A stretch of 64,000 nt of DNA from DASQLQ01 sp035629935 (GTDB taxonomy: Bacteria > Actinomycetota > CADDZG01 > WHSQ01). The stretch's first letter is position 1. The number at the start of each line of letters is the position of its first letter. The stretch covers positions 36,684 through 100,683 of the forward strand of contig DASQLQ010000066.1 of NCBI GenBank assembly GCA_035629935.1. The letters run 5' to 3'. The notes beneath the pieces are model-generated. The model ran no database searches. It was given only the letters and a program-made list of their open reading frames with translations, and was not told the DNA's origin. This document shows, one piece after another, positions 7,975 to 17,359 of this stretch. Made by a program: the position numbers and the translations under genes.

Positions 7975-9092
7975 CGCGCCTCCGGTAGCGAGAAGGAGAA
8001 AGTCGATCCTTTGCCGGGTTCAGACTCGGCCCAGATACGGCCCCCATGTTGCTCAACGATCTTCTTGCAGATCGCCAAGCCGATACCGGTTCCAGGGTAC
8101 TCCGTGCTGGTGTGCAGCCTCTGGAAGATGTCAAACAACCGGCTCGCGTGGGAAGGGTCGAACCCGATCCCGTTGTCCGTGACGTGCACGACCCATTTCT
8201 CCCCATCCTTGACGGCGCTTACGTGAATCTCCGGATCGTCGTGATCGCGGAACTTCATGGCGTTGGAAACCAAGTTCTGGAACAACTGCGTCACGAGTCT
8301 TTGATCCCCCACGACGGTGGGCAACCCATCGTGTGTGACGTTCGCCCCGGCTTCCGCGACCGTCATCGACAGATTGTCGAGCGCTTGGTCGAGTGCTGCT
8401 TGCAGCTCCATCGGCTCCATGGTGCGCTCGGCCGACCCAACCCTGGAATAACGCAAAAGGTCCTCGATCAGCGATCCCATCCGGGCGGCAGACGCGGCAG
8501 CTTGCTTGATGTACATCTGGGCCGGCTCGTCCAGCTTGTCCTCATAGTCCTCCTGAAGAAGGTCGAGGTATCCGGTCACCACTCGCAACGGTTCGTTCAA
8601 GTCGTGCGACGCGATGTAAGCGAACTGCTGAAGCTCGTCGTTAGAACGAGCGAGCTCAGCGGTTTGAGCTTTGAGCAGTTCGTTCTTCTGGTTGAGCTCC
8701 ACTAAAACCGAGACCTTCGCCTTGAGTGAGTTCGGATCGAATGGCTTGGAGATGTAGTCGACCGCACCGGACGAGTATCCGAGGAGAGCCTGCGTGGGGT
8801 CCTGGCTGATAGCGGTCAAGAAGATGATCGGTATATCGGTCGTCCTGGGGCGCTCCTTGATCCGTTTAGCTGTTTCGAAGCCATCCATCCCCGGCATCTG
8901 AACGTCGAGGAGGATCACCGAGAAGTGGTCCTTCAAAAGGAGCCCCAAAGCCTCCTCGCCGGAGGTCGCCGTCACCAGCACGAGGCCGAGTGGCTCGAGC
9001 ACCGCTTCGAGCGCGATCAGGTTCTCGCGACGGTCGTCGACCAGCAGAACCCTGGGCGTCTCGGCCACCGCTCTGCCTACTTGTACAGCCAC
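7971..9092 (-). CDS. Receiver domain fused to bacteriophytochrome-type histidine kinase (soluble)
   Basis: 373 residues. REC at ~14-130 (VLLVDDRRENLIAL, LLDVQMPGMDG, IIFLTAISQ, YISKPFDP), a short coiled coil, then a HisKA of the phytochrome/Hpk type (YIASHDLNEPLRVVTGYLDL) and HATPase_c (NLVSNAMKFRD, DNGIGFDPSHASRLFDIFQR, GTGIGLAICKKIV). Same architecture as its downstream neighbour but from a different kinase subfamily, so not a recent duplicate. The GTG start overlaps the end of the HAMP-array kinase by 16 bases; a second in-frame GTG at 9068 is possible. Confidence 0.9.
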   Translation of the reverse strand: MAVQVGRAVAETPRVLLVDDRRENLIALEAVLEPLGLVLVTATSGEEALGLLLKDHFSVILLDVQMPGMDGFETAKRIKERPRTTDIPIIFLTAISQDPTQALLGYSSGAVDYISKPFDPNSLKAKVSVLVELNQKNELLKAQTAELARSNDELQQFAYIASHDLNEPLRVVTGYLDLLQEDYEDKLDEPAQMYIKQAAASAARMGSLIEDLLRYSRVGSAERTMEPMELQAALDQALDNLSMTVAEAGANVTHDGLPTVVGDQRLVTQLFQNLVSNAMKFRDHDDPEIHVSAVKDGEKWVVHVTDNGIGFDPSHASRLFDIFQRLHTSTEYPGTGIGLAICKKIVEQHGGRIWAESEPGKGSTFSFSLPEAR

Positions 9093-12000
9093 ACCCGCAT
9101 CAGCGATAGCAGCTGATCGGTGTCAACCGGCTTAGTGATGTAGTCGGAGGCCCCTGCCGCGATGCTCTTCTCGCGATCGCCTTTCATCGCCTTGGCCGTC
9201 AGCGCGATGATCGGTAGTCCTTTGAATTCCGCTTGCTTGCGGATCGCGCGCATCGTCTGATACCCGTCCATCTCCGGCATCATGATGTCCATCAACACGA
9301 GATTCACGTCACTGTTCTTGTCCAGGGTCTCGATGCCGTCCCGGCCATTCTCGGCATAGACGACGTCCATCCCCCGCCCTTCTAGAAGGCTCGTCAGGGC
9401 GAACACGTTGCGGACATCGTCATCCACGATCATCACTTTCTTCCCCCGGAAGACGTCGTCTGCGTTGTGGAGGTTCTCGATGATGCGGCGCTTCTCCGTC
9501 GGGAGTTGCGCTTCCACACGGTGGAGGAACAGCGACGTCTCGTCGAGAAGGTGGGCCGGAGATTGAACGTCCTTCACGACTATCGAATCGGCGTAAGCGG
9601 ACAGCTTCGATTCCTCTTCGCGGGTTAGCTCCTTCCCGCTGTAGATGATCACCGGAGTGCGGAGGAAAGCTGAATCTGCTTTGAGCTTCTCGAGCAGCTC
9701 GAAACTCGAGGAACCCGCCAGTCGGGGGCTGAGCACCATGCAATCGAACGGCTTCAGCTCCAATTGTTTGACGGCTGCTTCGCCCGAATCGACGGCCGTG
9801 ACAGAGATGTCGTCGCCGGTACCGATCAGATCGACCATCGAGGAACGCTCGGTGGCGTCGTCTTCCACTATGAGCAGGTTCCGAACCCCGCGCTCGATGA
9901 AGTCCGTCATCTCACCGAGCGATGCGGCAACTTTCTTCTTGTTTACCGGCTTCGCGACGTACCCGATGGCCCCCGATCTCATCGCGTGGTGACGTTGTTC
10001 CTCGTCGGAGATCACCGTTACAGGGATATGACGGGTAGCAGCCTCGCGTTTCAGGTGGTGTAGGACCACAAGCCCGTCCACAACGGCGATCTCGTTGTCC
10101 AGGAATATCGCGTCCGGCGCGTACTCGCGGGCCAAAGCCATACCCGAGTCGCCCTTGAGGGCGACCATCACCTTGTAACCCTTGGATCGACCGACATTCA
10201 AGATCGTGCGCGCGTCTTTAGGTGTGCCGGCGATCACGAGGAGGACGCGATCCCCGGGCTGCAGGTCGGCTCTATCGTCGCCGACCTCGCTCTGCTCGAG
10301 CAACGCCGGATCATCCGACCTGAGCAAGAGCCCTCTTGCTTCGTCATGCTCGACACCTTCGATGTCCTCGGACACCAAGAAAGCAGGCTCGGTGTCGCCA
10401 CCCGGTTGAACCGCCGGTCGCTTGAGCGGCCGGTACTTCAAGGGGAGATAGAGCGTGAACGTGGAGCCTTTCCCTTCTTCGGAGGCCACCTGGATCTCGC
10501 CACCGAGGAGCCGGGCGATCTCGCGGCTGATCGACAGTCCAAGCCCGGTTCCGCCGTACTTGCGGGAGGTCGTCCCATCCGCTTGCTGGAAAGCCTCGAA
10601 GATCAATCGCAGCTTGTCGGGTGGCACGCCGACCCCCGTGTCCGTCACCGCGAACGACACGACCTTGGTGGCTTTCTGAAGGTTGTCGGCGATGAACATC
10701 GTTTTGGGGGAAGCAAGGCCGACCGAGATCTTCACCCCGCCCTGGGGAGTGAACTTGAACGCGTTGGATAGCAGGTTGTTCAGGATCTGCTGCAAGCGTT
10801 GCTGATCGGTCAGGATGATCTTTGGAGTGTCTGATGCGACCTCGACGCTGAACGACAGATCCTGCTGATGTGCGACCGGGTTGAATGCTTGAGCGAGATC
10901 GTCCTTCATATTCCGCAGGTCGACCTCGGCCGGGTTCACGTCCATCTTGCCCGCCTCCACCTTTGACAGGTCGAGGATGTCGTTGATCAGAGACAGCAGG
11001 TCCGAGCCCGCGTTGTGGATCGTGTCGGCGAACTCCACCTGCTTCTGCGTCAGGTTGTTCTCTTCGTTGTGTGAGAGCAGCTTCGCGAGGATGAGGAGGC
11101 TGTTCAGAGGAGTACGCAACTCGTGGGACATGTTGGCCAGGAACTCACTCTTGTACTTCGAGCTGAGGGCGAGTTGCTGAGCTTTCTCTTCGAGGCCTAT
11201 CCGCGCCATCTCGATCTCTTGGTTCTTGATCTCGATCTTGCGGTTCTGCTCGGCCAGTAGCTCAGCCTTCTCTTGAAGCTCCTCATTCGTCTGTTGCAGT
11301 TCTTCCTGTTGCGTCTGCAGCTCCTCGGACTGGGACTGCAGCTCCTGCGTTAAGCGTTGCGACTGTTCCAGGAGCTCTTCCGTCCTCACGTTGGCGATGA
11401 TCGTGTTCAGAACGACGCCGATCGTCTCGATGACTTGGTTCAGGAACGTCTGGTTGACCTCCGAGAACGGCCTGAACGAGGCGAGCTCGATCACACCGAG
11501 CACGTGCTCTTCGAAGACGACCGGCAAGACGATGACGTTTACCGGGTCGGATTCGCCAAGTCCCGACGCCACCTTGATGTAGTCGTGAGGAGCATCGGTG
11601 ATCAGGATGGGGTGTTTCTCGAGAGCCGCTTGCCCGACAAGCGCTTCACCCTCCTCGAACACAGTTGGAACGTTCTTGCGTCTCTTGTATCCGTAGCTCG
11701 CCTTCAATGTGAGCCGGACGCTGCTTGGATCGTCTTCTGCTGCTTCGGCAAGGAAGAAAGCACCGTGCTGAGCAGACACCGTGGGGGTCAGCTCGCTCAT
11801 GATCAACCGCGTAACGGTTTCGAGATCGCGCTGACCCTGCATCATCGCCGAGACCTTCGCCAGGTTGGTCTTGAGCCAGTCCTGTTCCTCGTTCCGCTTC
11901 GTCGTCTCGGCGAGGTTCGAGATCATCTGGTTGATCTTGTCTTTCAGCTCTGCCACCTCGCCGGAAGCCTCGACCGTGATCGATCGCGTCAGGTCACCTT

Positions 12001-15000
12001 CGGTCACGGCGGTGGCAACGTCTGCGATGGCTCGCACCTGGGTGGTCAGCGAGGAGGCCATCTGGTTCACGTTCTCCGTCAGGCCACGCCACACACCCGA
12101 CACGCCCTCGACCTCGGCTTGTCCCCCGAGTTTCCCTTCGGTACCCACCTCTTTGGCGACTCGGGTCACCTCGGCGGCGAACGAAGACAGCTGGTCGACC
12201 ATCGTGTTGATCGTGTCCTTGAGCTGGAGGATCTCGCCCTTCGCGTCGACGGTGATCTTCTTCGAGAGGTCACCTTTCGCGACTGCGGTCGTCACAGCGG
12301 CGATGTTTCGCACCTGGTCCGTCAGGTTGGCGGCCATGAAGTTCACGGAGTCCGTGAGGTCCCGCCACGTTCCGGAAACGCCTTTCACCTCAGCCTGACC
12401 ACCGAGCTTTCCTTCGGTACCCACCTCTCGGGCGACTCGGGTCACCTCGTCGGCGAATGACGACAGTTGGTCGACCATCGTGTTGATCGTTCGCTTCAGT
12501 TCGAGGATCTCGCCCTTGACGTCCACGGTGATCTTCTGGGAGAGGTCGCCTTTCGCCACCGCGGTGGTGACCTGGGCGATGTTTCGCACTTGACCAGTCA
12601 GGTTCCCGGCGAGTTGGTTCACCGAATCGGTGAGGTCCTTCCAGGTACCCGACACACCCGTCACCTGCGCCTGCCCGCCAAGGCGGCCTTCGGTGCCCAC
12701 CTCGCGGGCGACACGCGTTACCTCTTCCGCGAAGGACGACAGTTGGTCGACCATCGTGTTGATCGTGTTCTTCAGTTCGAGGATCTCGCCCTTGACGTCC
12801 ACGGTGATCTTCTGGGAGAGGTCGCCTTTCGCCACCGCGGTGGTGACCTGGGCGATGTCTCGCACCTGGTCGGTCAAGTTGCCGGCCATGAAGTTCACGT
12901 TCTCGGTCAGGTCCTTCCACACGCCCGAGACGCCCTTCACGTCTGCCTGACCTCCGAGCTTCCCGTCCGTACCGACCTCGCGTGCCACACGGGTCACCTC
13001 GTCGGCGAAGGAAGACAGCTGATCCACCATCGTGTTGATCGTGTCTTTGAGCTGGAGGATCTCGCCCCGCGCGTCGACCGTGATCTTCTGCGACAGATCG
13101 CCCTTGGCCACTGCGGTCGTAACCGCAGCGATGTTTCGCACCTGGTCCGTCAGGTTCGCGGCCAGGAAGTTCACGTTGTCGGTCAGATCCCGCCACGTGC
13201 CCGAGACACCTTCGACCCTGGCTTGTCCTCCCAGCTTCCCGTCGGTGCCCACCTCGCGGGCGACTCGCGTCACCTCGTCGGCGAACGTAGACAGCTGATC
13301 GACCATGGTGTTGATCGTCTCTGCGAGGGCTGCAACCTCACCCTTCGCCTCGACGGTGATCTTCTTGGACAGGTCTCCGCTCGCGACGGCGGTGGTGACC
13401 TGTGCGATGTTCCGGACCTGGGTCGTCAGGTTCGAGGCCATGAAGTTCACGTTCTCGGTAAGCGCTTTCCACGTCCCCGAGACGCCTTCGACCTCGGCCT
13501 GACCGCCGAGTTTTCCTTCGGTCCCCACCTCGCGTGCGACACGGGTCACCTCGTCGGCGAAGGAAGACAGCTGATCGACCATCGTGTTGATCGTCTTCTT
13601 CAGCTCGAGGACCTCGCCTTTCACGTCCACGGTGATCTTCTGGGACAAGTCCCCGTTCGCCACTGCGGTGGTCACGGTTGCAATCTCGCGGACCTGTGCG
13701 GTCAGGTTCGAAGCCATGAAGTTCACGTTGTCGGTCAGGTCCTTCCACGTACCGGAAACACCCTGGACCTTCGCCTGACCACCGAGCTTCCCTTCCGTGC
13801 CCACCTCGCGGGCGACTCGGGTCACCTCGGCTGCGAACGCACTCAAGGTGTCGGTCATCGTGTTGATCGTCTCGGCGAGCGCGGCGACCTCACCCTTCGC
13901 TTCGACCGTGATCTTCTGCGAGAGATCGCCCCGGGCGACGGCCGTCGTGACCGCTGCGATGTTTCGCACCTGGCTCGTCAAGTTCGCGGCCAGGAAGTTC
14001 ACGTTGTCGGTCAGGTCGCGCCACACACCGCTGACGCCCTTCACCTCGGCCTGGCCACCGAGCTTTCCGTCCGTGCCCACCTCTCGGGCAACACGCGTCA
14101 CCTCGTCGGCGAAGGACGAGAGCTGATCGACCATGACGTTGATCGTGTTCTTGAGCTCGAGGACCTCGCCTTTCACGTCCACCGTGATCTTCTGGGACAG
14201 GTCCCCCGTCGCAACCGCTGTCGTGACCGCTGCGATGTCCCGCACCTGTGCCGTCAGGTTCGAGGCCATGAAGTTCACGTTGTCGGTCAGGTCCTTCCAC
14301 GTACCGGCAACACCCTTCACTTTGGCCTGACCGCCGAGCTTCCCCTCGGTGCCCACCTCTCGGGCGACACGGGTCACCTCGTCGGCGAACGCACTCAAGG
14401 TGTCGGTCATCGTGTTGATCGTCTCGGCGAGCGCGGCGACCTCACCCTTCGCTTCGACCGTGATCTTCTGCGTCAGGTCGCCTTTCGCGACGGCAGTGGT
14501 CACTGCGGCGATGTTTCGCACCTGGCTCGTCAAGTTGGCGGCGAGGAAGTTCACGTTGTCCGTTAGGTCTCGCCACGTACCTGACACACCTTCGACCTTG
14601 GCCTGACCACCGAGCTTGCCGTCGGTACCCACCTCGCGTGCGACTCGGGTCACCTCGTCGGCGAACGAGGACAGCTGATCGACCATTGTGTTGATCGTGT
14701 TCTTGAGCTCGAGGACCTCTCCCTTGGCGTCGACCGTGATCTTCTGAGAGAGGTCGCCCTTCGCGACGGCAGTGGTGACCTGCGCGATGTTCCGCACCTG
14801 TCCGGTCAGGTTGGAGGCCATGTTGTTCACCGAGTCGGTGAGGTCCTTCCACGTACCCGACACGCCCTTGACCTTCGCCTGACCACCGAGCTTGCCGTCG
14901 GTACCCACCTCTCGGGCGACACGGGTTACCTCCGAGGCGAACGACGAGAGCTGGTCCAGCATGGAGTTCACCGCGGTACCGATACGCAGGAACTCACCCT

Positions 15001-15514
15001 TGACGGACTGGCCCTCGATCTTGAGCGCCATCTTCTGAGAGAGGTCGCCTTGCGCCACCGCTTCGATCACGCGCGCGACCTCGGTCGTCGGGCGCACCAG
15101 ATCGTCGATCAGGGAGTTAACACTCTCTACGCGGGTGGTCCACCCACCCTTCGCTTGAGGGAAACGCAGACGTTCCGTCATCCGGCCTTCCCGCCCGACA
15201 ACACGAGAGATGCGTTCGAACTCTCTGGTCATCTTGTCGGCGTGAACGACCAGCTCGTTGAAGGCAGCCGCCGTTGCGGCCTCCGGGGACCCCCGGTGAG
15301 CGGGTAGTCGAACGCTGAAGTCGCCGGCCGTGACCTTCTTGAGAGCGACGGTGAGCTCCTTGAGGATCGCCCGGTCGGGCGAGCCGTTCGCTACGGCGGT
15401 TCGTCGTGCGACCGTCTGGCCGTTTTTTCCGGCCGTCTTCCTGGGCACCGCCTTCTTGGTGGTCGCCTTCGAGGTTTTTGCGGCGGCTCGGCCGCTTCTA
15501 GCTTTAGACGCCAT
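9077..15514 (-). CDS. Giant HAMP-array hybrid histidine kinase (11 HAMP-pair repeats, GAF, HK, three receivers)
   Basis: 2145 residues without a transmembrane segment. Order: Lys/Ala-rich N-terminus (1-45), one divergent HAMP and linker (50-194), eleven 92-residue HAMP-pair units (195-1206, each with EVTRVAREVGT and VTTAVAKGDLSQKITV), GAF (~1228-1378), Glu/Gln coiled coil, HisKA (ANMSHELRTPLN, His ~1461), HATPase_c (DTGVGVPPDKLRLIFEAFQQ), then three receivers. REC1 (FLDNEI) and REC3 (LMDIMMPEMDG) keep the phospho-Asp; REC2 reads MVLSPRLAG, with Ser in its place. It resembles cytoplasmic poly-HAMP kinases such as fungal Nik1/group III kinases, which sense osmotic or wall stress. The ATG at 15514 follows AGAGGGA; a GTG lies 3 bases upstream. 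Confidence 0.93.
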   Translation of the reverse strand: MASKARSGRAAAKTSKATTKKAVPRKTAGKNGQTVARRTAVANGSPDRAILKELTVALKKVTAGDFSVRLPAHRGSPEAATAAAFNELVVHADKMTREFERISRVVGREGRMTERLRFPQAKGGWTTRVESVNSLIDDLVRPTTEVARVIEAVAQGDLSQKMALKIEGQSVKGEFLRIGTAVNSMLDQLSSFASEVTRVAREVGTDGKLGGQAKVKGVSGTWKDLTDSVNNMASNLTGQVRNIAQVTTAVAKGDLSQKITVDAKGEVLELKNTINTMVDQLSSFADEVTRVAREVGTDGKLGGQAKVEGVSGTWRDLTDNVNFLAANLTSQVRNIAAVTTAVAKGDLTQKITVEAKGEVAALAETINTMTDTLSAFADEVTRVAREVGTEGKLGGQAKVKGVAGTWKDLTDNVNFMASNLTAQVRDIAAVTTAVATGDLSQKITVDVKGEVLELKNTINVMVDQLSSFADEVTRVAREVGTDGKLGGQAEVKGVSGVWRDLTDNVNFLAANLTSQVRNIAAVTTAVARGDLSQKITVEAKGEVAALAETINTMTDTLSAFAAEVTRVAREVGTEGKLGGQAKVQGVSGTWKDLTDNVNFMASNLTAQVREIATVTTAVANGDLSQKITVDVKGEVLELKKTINTMVDQLSSFADEVTRVAREVGTEGKLGGQAEVEGVSGTWKALTENVNFMASNLTTQVRNIAQVTTAVASGDLSKKITVEAKGEVAALAETINTMVDQLSTFADEVTRVAREVGTDGKLGGQARVEGVSGTWRDLTDNVNFLAANLTDQVRNIAAVTTAVAKGDLSQKITVDARGEILQLKDTINTMVDQLSSFADEVTRVAREVGTDGKLGGQADVKGVSGVWKDLTENVNFMAGNLTDQVRDIAQVTTAVAKGDLSQKITVDVKGEILELKNTINTMVDQLSSFAEEVTRVAREVGTEGRLGGQAQVTGVSGTWKDLTDSVNQLAGNLTGQVRNIAQVTTAVAKGDLSQKITVDVKGEILELKRTINTMVDQLSSFADEVTRVAREVGTEGKLGGQAEVKGVSGTWRDLTDSVNFMAANLTDQVRNIAAVTTAVAKGDLSKKITVDAKGEILQLKDTINTMVDQLSSFAAEVTRVAKEVGTEGKLGGQAEVEGVSGVWRGLTENVNQMASSLTTQVRAIADVATAVTEGDLTRSITVEASGEVAELKDKINQMISNLAETTKRNEEQDWLKTNLAKVSAMMQGQRDLETVTRLIMSELTPTVSAQHGAFFLAEAAEDDPSSVRLTLKASYGYKRRKNVPTVFEEGEALVGQAALEKHPILITDAPHDYIKVASGLGESDPVNVIVLPVVFEEHVLGVIELASFRPFSEVNQTFLNQVIETIGVVLNTIIANVRTEELLEQSQRLTQELQSQSEELQTQQEELQQTNEELQEKAELLAEQNRKIEIKNQEIEMARIGLEEKAQQLALSSKYKSEFLANMSHELRTPLNSLLILAKLLSHNEENNLTQKQVEFADTIHNAGSDLLSLINDILDLSKVEAGKMDVNPAEVDLRNMKDDLAQAFNPVAHQQDLSFSVEVASDTPKIILTDQQRLQQILNNLLSNAFKFTPQGGVKISVGLASPKTMFIADNLQKATKVVSFAVTDTGVGVPPDKLRLIFEAFQQADGTTSRKYGGTGLGLSISREIARLLGGEIQVASEEGKGSTFTLYLPLKYRPLKRPAVQPGGDTEPAFLVSEDIEGVEHDEARGLLLRSDDPALLEQSEVGDDRADLQPGDRVLLVIAGTPKDARTILNVGRSKGYKVMVALKGDSGMALAREYAPDAIFLDNEIAVVDGLVVLHHLKREAATRHIPVTVISDEEQRHHAMRSGAIGYVAKPVNKKKVAASLGEMTDFIERGVRNLLIVEDDATERSSMVDLIGTGDDISVTAVDSGEAAVKQLELKPFDCMVLSPRLAGSSSFELLEKLKADSAFLRTPVIIYSGKELTREEESKLSAYADSIVVKDVQSPAHLLDETSLFLHRVEAQLPTEKRRIIENLHNADDVFRGKKVMIVDDDVRNVFALTSLLEGRGMDVVYAENGRDGIETLDKNSDVNLVLMDIMMPEMDGYQTMRAIRKQAEFKGLPIIALTAKAMKGDREKSIAAGASDYITKPVDTDQLLSLMRVWLYK
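11897..14932 (-). repeat. Eleven tandem 276-bp HAMP-pair coding repeats
   Basis: Coding repeats within the giant kinase. The unit is 276 bases (92 codons). Some pairs are nearly identical at DNA level: about 80 bases starting near 13840 and 14392 (552 apart), and about 110 bases starting near 12470 and 12746 (276 apart). The unit carries two HAMP-like halves. Confidence 0.9.
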
Positions 15515-15668
15515 CACTAGTCCCTCTCGTTTGGATCCGACTCGCCTGGTTTCCTCGTTAGACAGTACGCGTAGTTAGGGAACTATCGGGCGCTCAGAGA
15601 AGGAGGGCAGGACCCATCCGGGTGGTTTTGGTGATGAATCGAAAGGACTAGTCGTCGGCGCCTAGGTG

Positions 15669-16028
15669 TTAGGAGTTCGCCCGCTCGTGGAGTAGCTCGA
15701 TGAGCTCCGGCAGGTCGGTCTTGGTCACATTGGCGATAGCCCCCGCAGTGAGCATCGATTCGCGCATATTGGGGTCCTCGTAGGCCGTGAATCCGATGAC
15801 CTCGATCGTGGGGAACTTCTCGCGGATGATCCGGGTCGCTTCCAGCCCGTCCATGACGGGCATCCGGAAGTCCATCACGACGACATCGGGCGATAGCTCC
15901 TCGCTCATATCGACCGCCTCTTGCCCGTTCGCTGCCTCTCCCACGATCTCAAATACCCTCTCGCGCTCCAGGCGTTTGCGGAGGATGAACCGCGCATCCG
16001 GCAGATCGTCGACCAATAGGACCTTCAT
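15669..16028 (-). CDS. Single-domain response regulator
   Basis: 119 residues, a receiver domain only: MKVLLVDDLPDARFILRKRL, phosphoacceptor in VVMDFRMPVMDG, VIGFTAYEDP in place of the usual T/S-A, and NVTKTDLPEL (Lys). No output domain. It lies immediately upstream, same strand, of the HAMP-array kinase and the two receiver-kinases, so it is likely a diffusible phosphate carrier for them (inference). The ATG at 16028 fits the receiver N-terminus; the frame extends upstream but that part has no family similarity. Confidence 0.9.
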   Translation of the reverse strand: MKVLLVDDLPDARFILRKRLERERVFEIVGEAANGQEAVDMSEELSPDVVVMDFRMPVMDGLEATRIIREKFPTIEVIGFTAYEDPNMRESMLTAGAIANVTKTDLPELIELLHERANS

Positions 16029-16110
16029 CCGGCGAAGGGTAAACCACCACTTCTGAGCCAAGCACGACAGCCGATGGGCTCGGCCATCGGCCGAACAAAA
16101 GGAGTGACCA

Positions 16111-16944
16111 CTGGCCGTCCTTCTCGGCATCGCAGCGGCGCTGACCTTCGGCGCGGCCGACTTCATCGGGGGCCTGGCGACCAAGCGTGCCGGCGAGGTG
16201 CGGGTGGTACTGATCTCTCAAGCGATCGGTTCGGGCCTCACCATGTCGCTGCTGTACTTCTTTCAAGGCACGGGGGCGGTCGGCCCGGCGCTCGCCTGGG
16301 GCTTGGTCGCGGGGTTAGGAGGTGGCGCCGGGGTTCTGATGCTCTATCGCGGTCTGTCCCGTGGGCGGATGAGCGTGGTGGCGCCGATCACCGGCGTCGA
16401 GGCGGCCGTGGTCCCCGTCGTCTTCGGGCTCGTTGCCGGTGAACGCCCGTCGATCGGGGCCACTGTCGGGATAGCGCTTGCACTCGCCGCCGTGGTTCTG
16501 GTGTCGTCGAGCGGCTCCTCGGCTTCTGACAACAGACGAGCGGGTCTGCCCGAAGCATTGGGCGCGGGGCTTGCCTTCGGGGTCTTCTTCATCGCCCTGG
16601 AGCGAGCGGGTTCCGACACCGGCATCTGGCCGCTCGTGGGAGCTCGCATCTCTTCGATATCCCTGACCCTGATCGTCGCGGCCATCGCCCGAACCAAGCT
16701 CAAGCCCCCAGCGGGGACGATGCCGGCGATAGCGGGGGCCGGGGTCCTCGATGTGACCGCGAACCTCTTCTATCTCGTTGCCGTCCGGCAGGGATTCTTA
16801 TCTCTGGTCGCGGTGTTGACCTCTATGTATCCGGCGGCCACGGTCGCGCTGGCGCGCGTGGTTCTCAAGGAACGTCTCGCCCCGCTACAGCTCGCGGGTT
16901 TCGCATTAGCTCTGGTAGCGGTGATACTGATCTCAGTGGGTTAG
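16111..16944 (+). CDS. EamA/DMT-family transporter with probable CTG start
   Basis: 277 residues with about ten hydrophobic segments in two EamA halves; the first helix reads LLGIAAALTFGAADFIGG and the end LALVAVILISVG. The family exports metabolites or takes up small polar compounds; the substrate is unknown. In-frame a TGA lies 6 bases before CTG at 16111, and AAAAGGAG at 16097-16104 sits at ideal distance from that CTG. The first ATG/GTG/TTG candidate is GTG 16198, which would remove helix 1, so the CTG start is preferred. Confidence 0.85.
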   Translation: MAVLLGIAAALTFGAADFIGGLATKRAGEVRVVLISQAIGSGLTMSLLYFFQGTGAVGPALAWGLVAGLGGGAGVLMLYRGLSRGRMSVVAPITGVEAAVVPVVFGLVAGERPSIGATVGIALALAAVVLVSSSGSSASDNRRAGLPEALGAGLAFGVFFIALERAGSDTGIWPLVGARISSISLTLIVAAIARTKLKPPAGTMPAIAGAGVLDVTANLFYLVAVRQGFLSLVAVLTSMYPAATVALARVVLKERLAPLQLAGFALALVAVILISVG

Positions 16945-16957
16945 AGGAGGTGCGCGG

Positions 16958-17359
16958 ATGGCTCCGAAGGTGGAAAAGACCGAGCAGCAGTGGCAAGAAG
17001 AGTTGTCACCGGACCAGTACCAGGTGTTGAGGGAGAAGGCGACCGAAGCCCCCTTCACCGGCAAATACGTCCACACCAAGGACGACGGTACCTACCAGTG
17101 CGCCGGGTGCGGGGCGGAGCTGTTCTCGTCCGACACGAAGTTCGAGTCCGGTTCCGGGTGGCCGTCGTTCACCGAACCGATGAACACCGCCAACGTCGAG
17201 TTGGTCACGGACACCAGTCACGGCATGGTGCGGACCGAGGTCGTCTGCGCGAACTGCGGAGGTCACCTGGGACACGTGTTCGAAGACGGGCCTAGAGACA
17301 AGGGCGGCAAGCGATACTGCATCAACTCCTGCTCTCTGGACCTGGACACCAAAACCTAA
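16958..17359 (+). CDS. msrB: Peptide-methionine (R)-S-oxide reductase
   Basis: 133 residues, full family length. Zinc ligands are Cys48/Cys51 (CAGC) and Cys97/Cys100 (CANC); SGSGWPSF forms the substrate pocket and RYCINS gives the catalytic Cys121. It reduces methionine-R-sulfoxide in proteins using thioredoxin. A strong AGAGGAGG precedes the ATG, 13 bases after the transporter stop. Its TAA overlaps the stop of the convergent beta-lactamase-like gene (shared CTAA). Confidence 0.97.
   Translation: MAPKVEKTEQQWQEELSPDQYQVLREKATEAPFTGKYVHTKDDGTYQCAGCGAELFSSDTKFESGSGWPSFTEPMNTANVELVTDTSHGMVRTEVVCANCGGHLGHVFEDGPRDKGGKRYCINSCSLDLDTKT

Noticed and set aside
12467..14566. 699-codon open frame on the plus strand opposite the HAMP array
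   Set aside because: It is rich in His/Arg/Asp with strict 92-residue periodicity copied from the opposite strand; a GC-rich codon-phase shadow of the kinase.
11897..14932. CRISPR-like periodic repeats
   Set aside because: The 276-base period is coding, without spacers of unique sequence.
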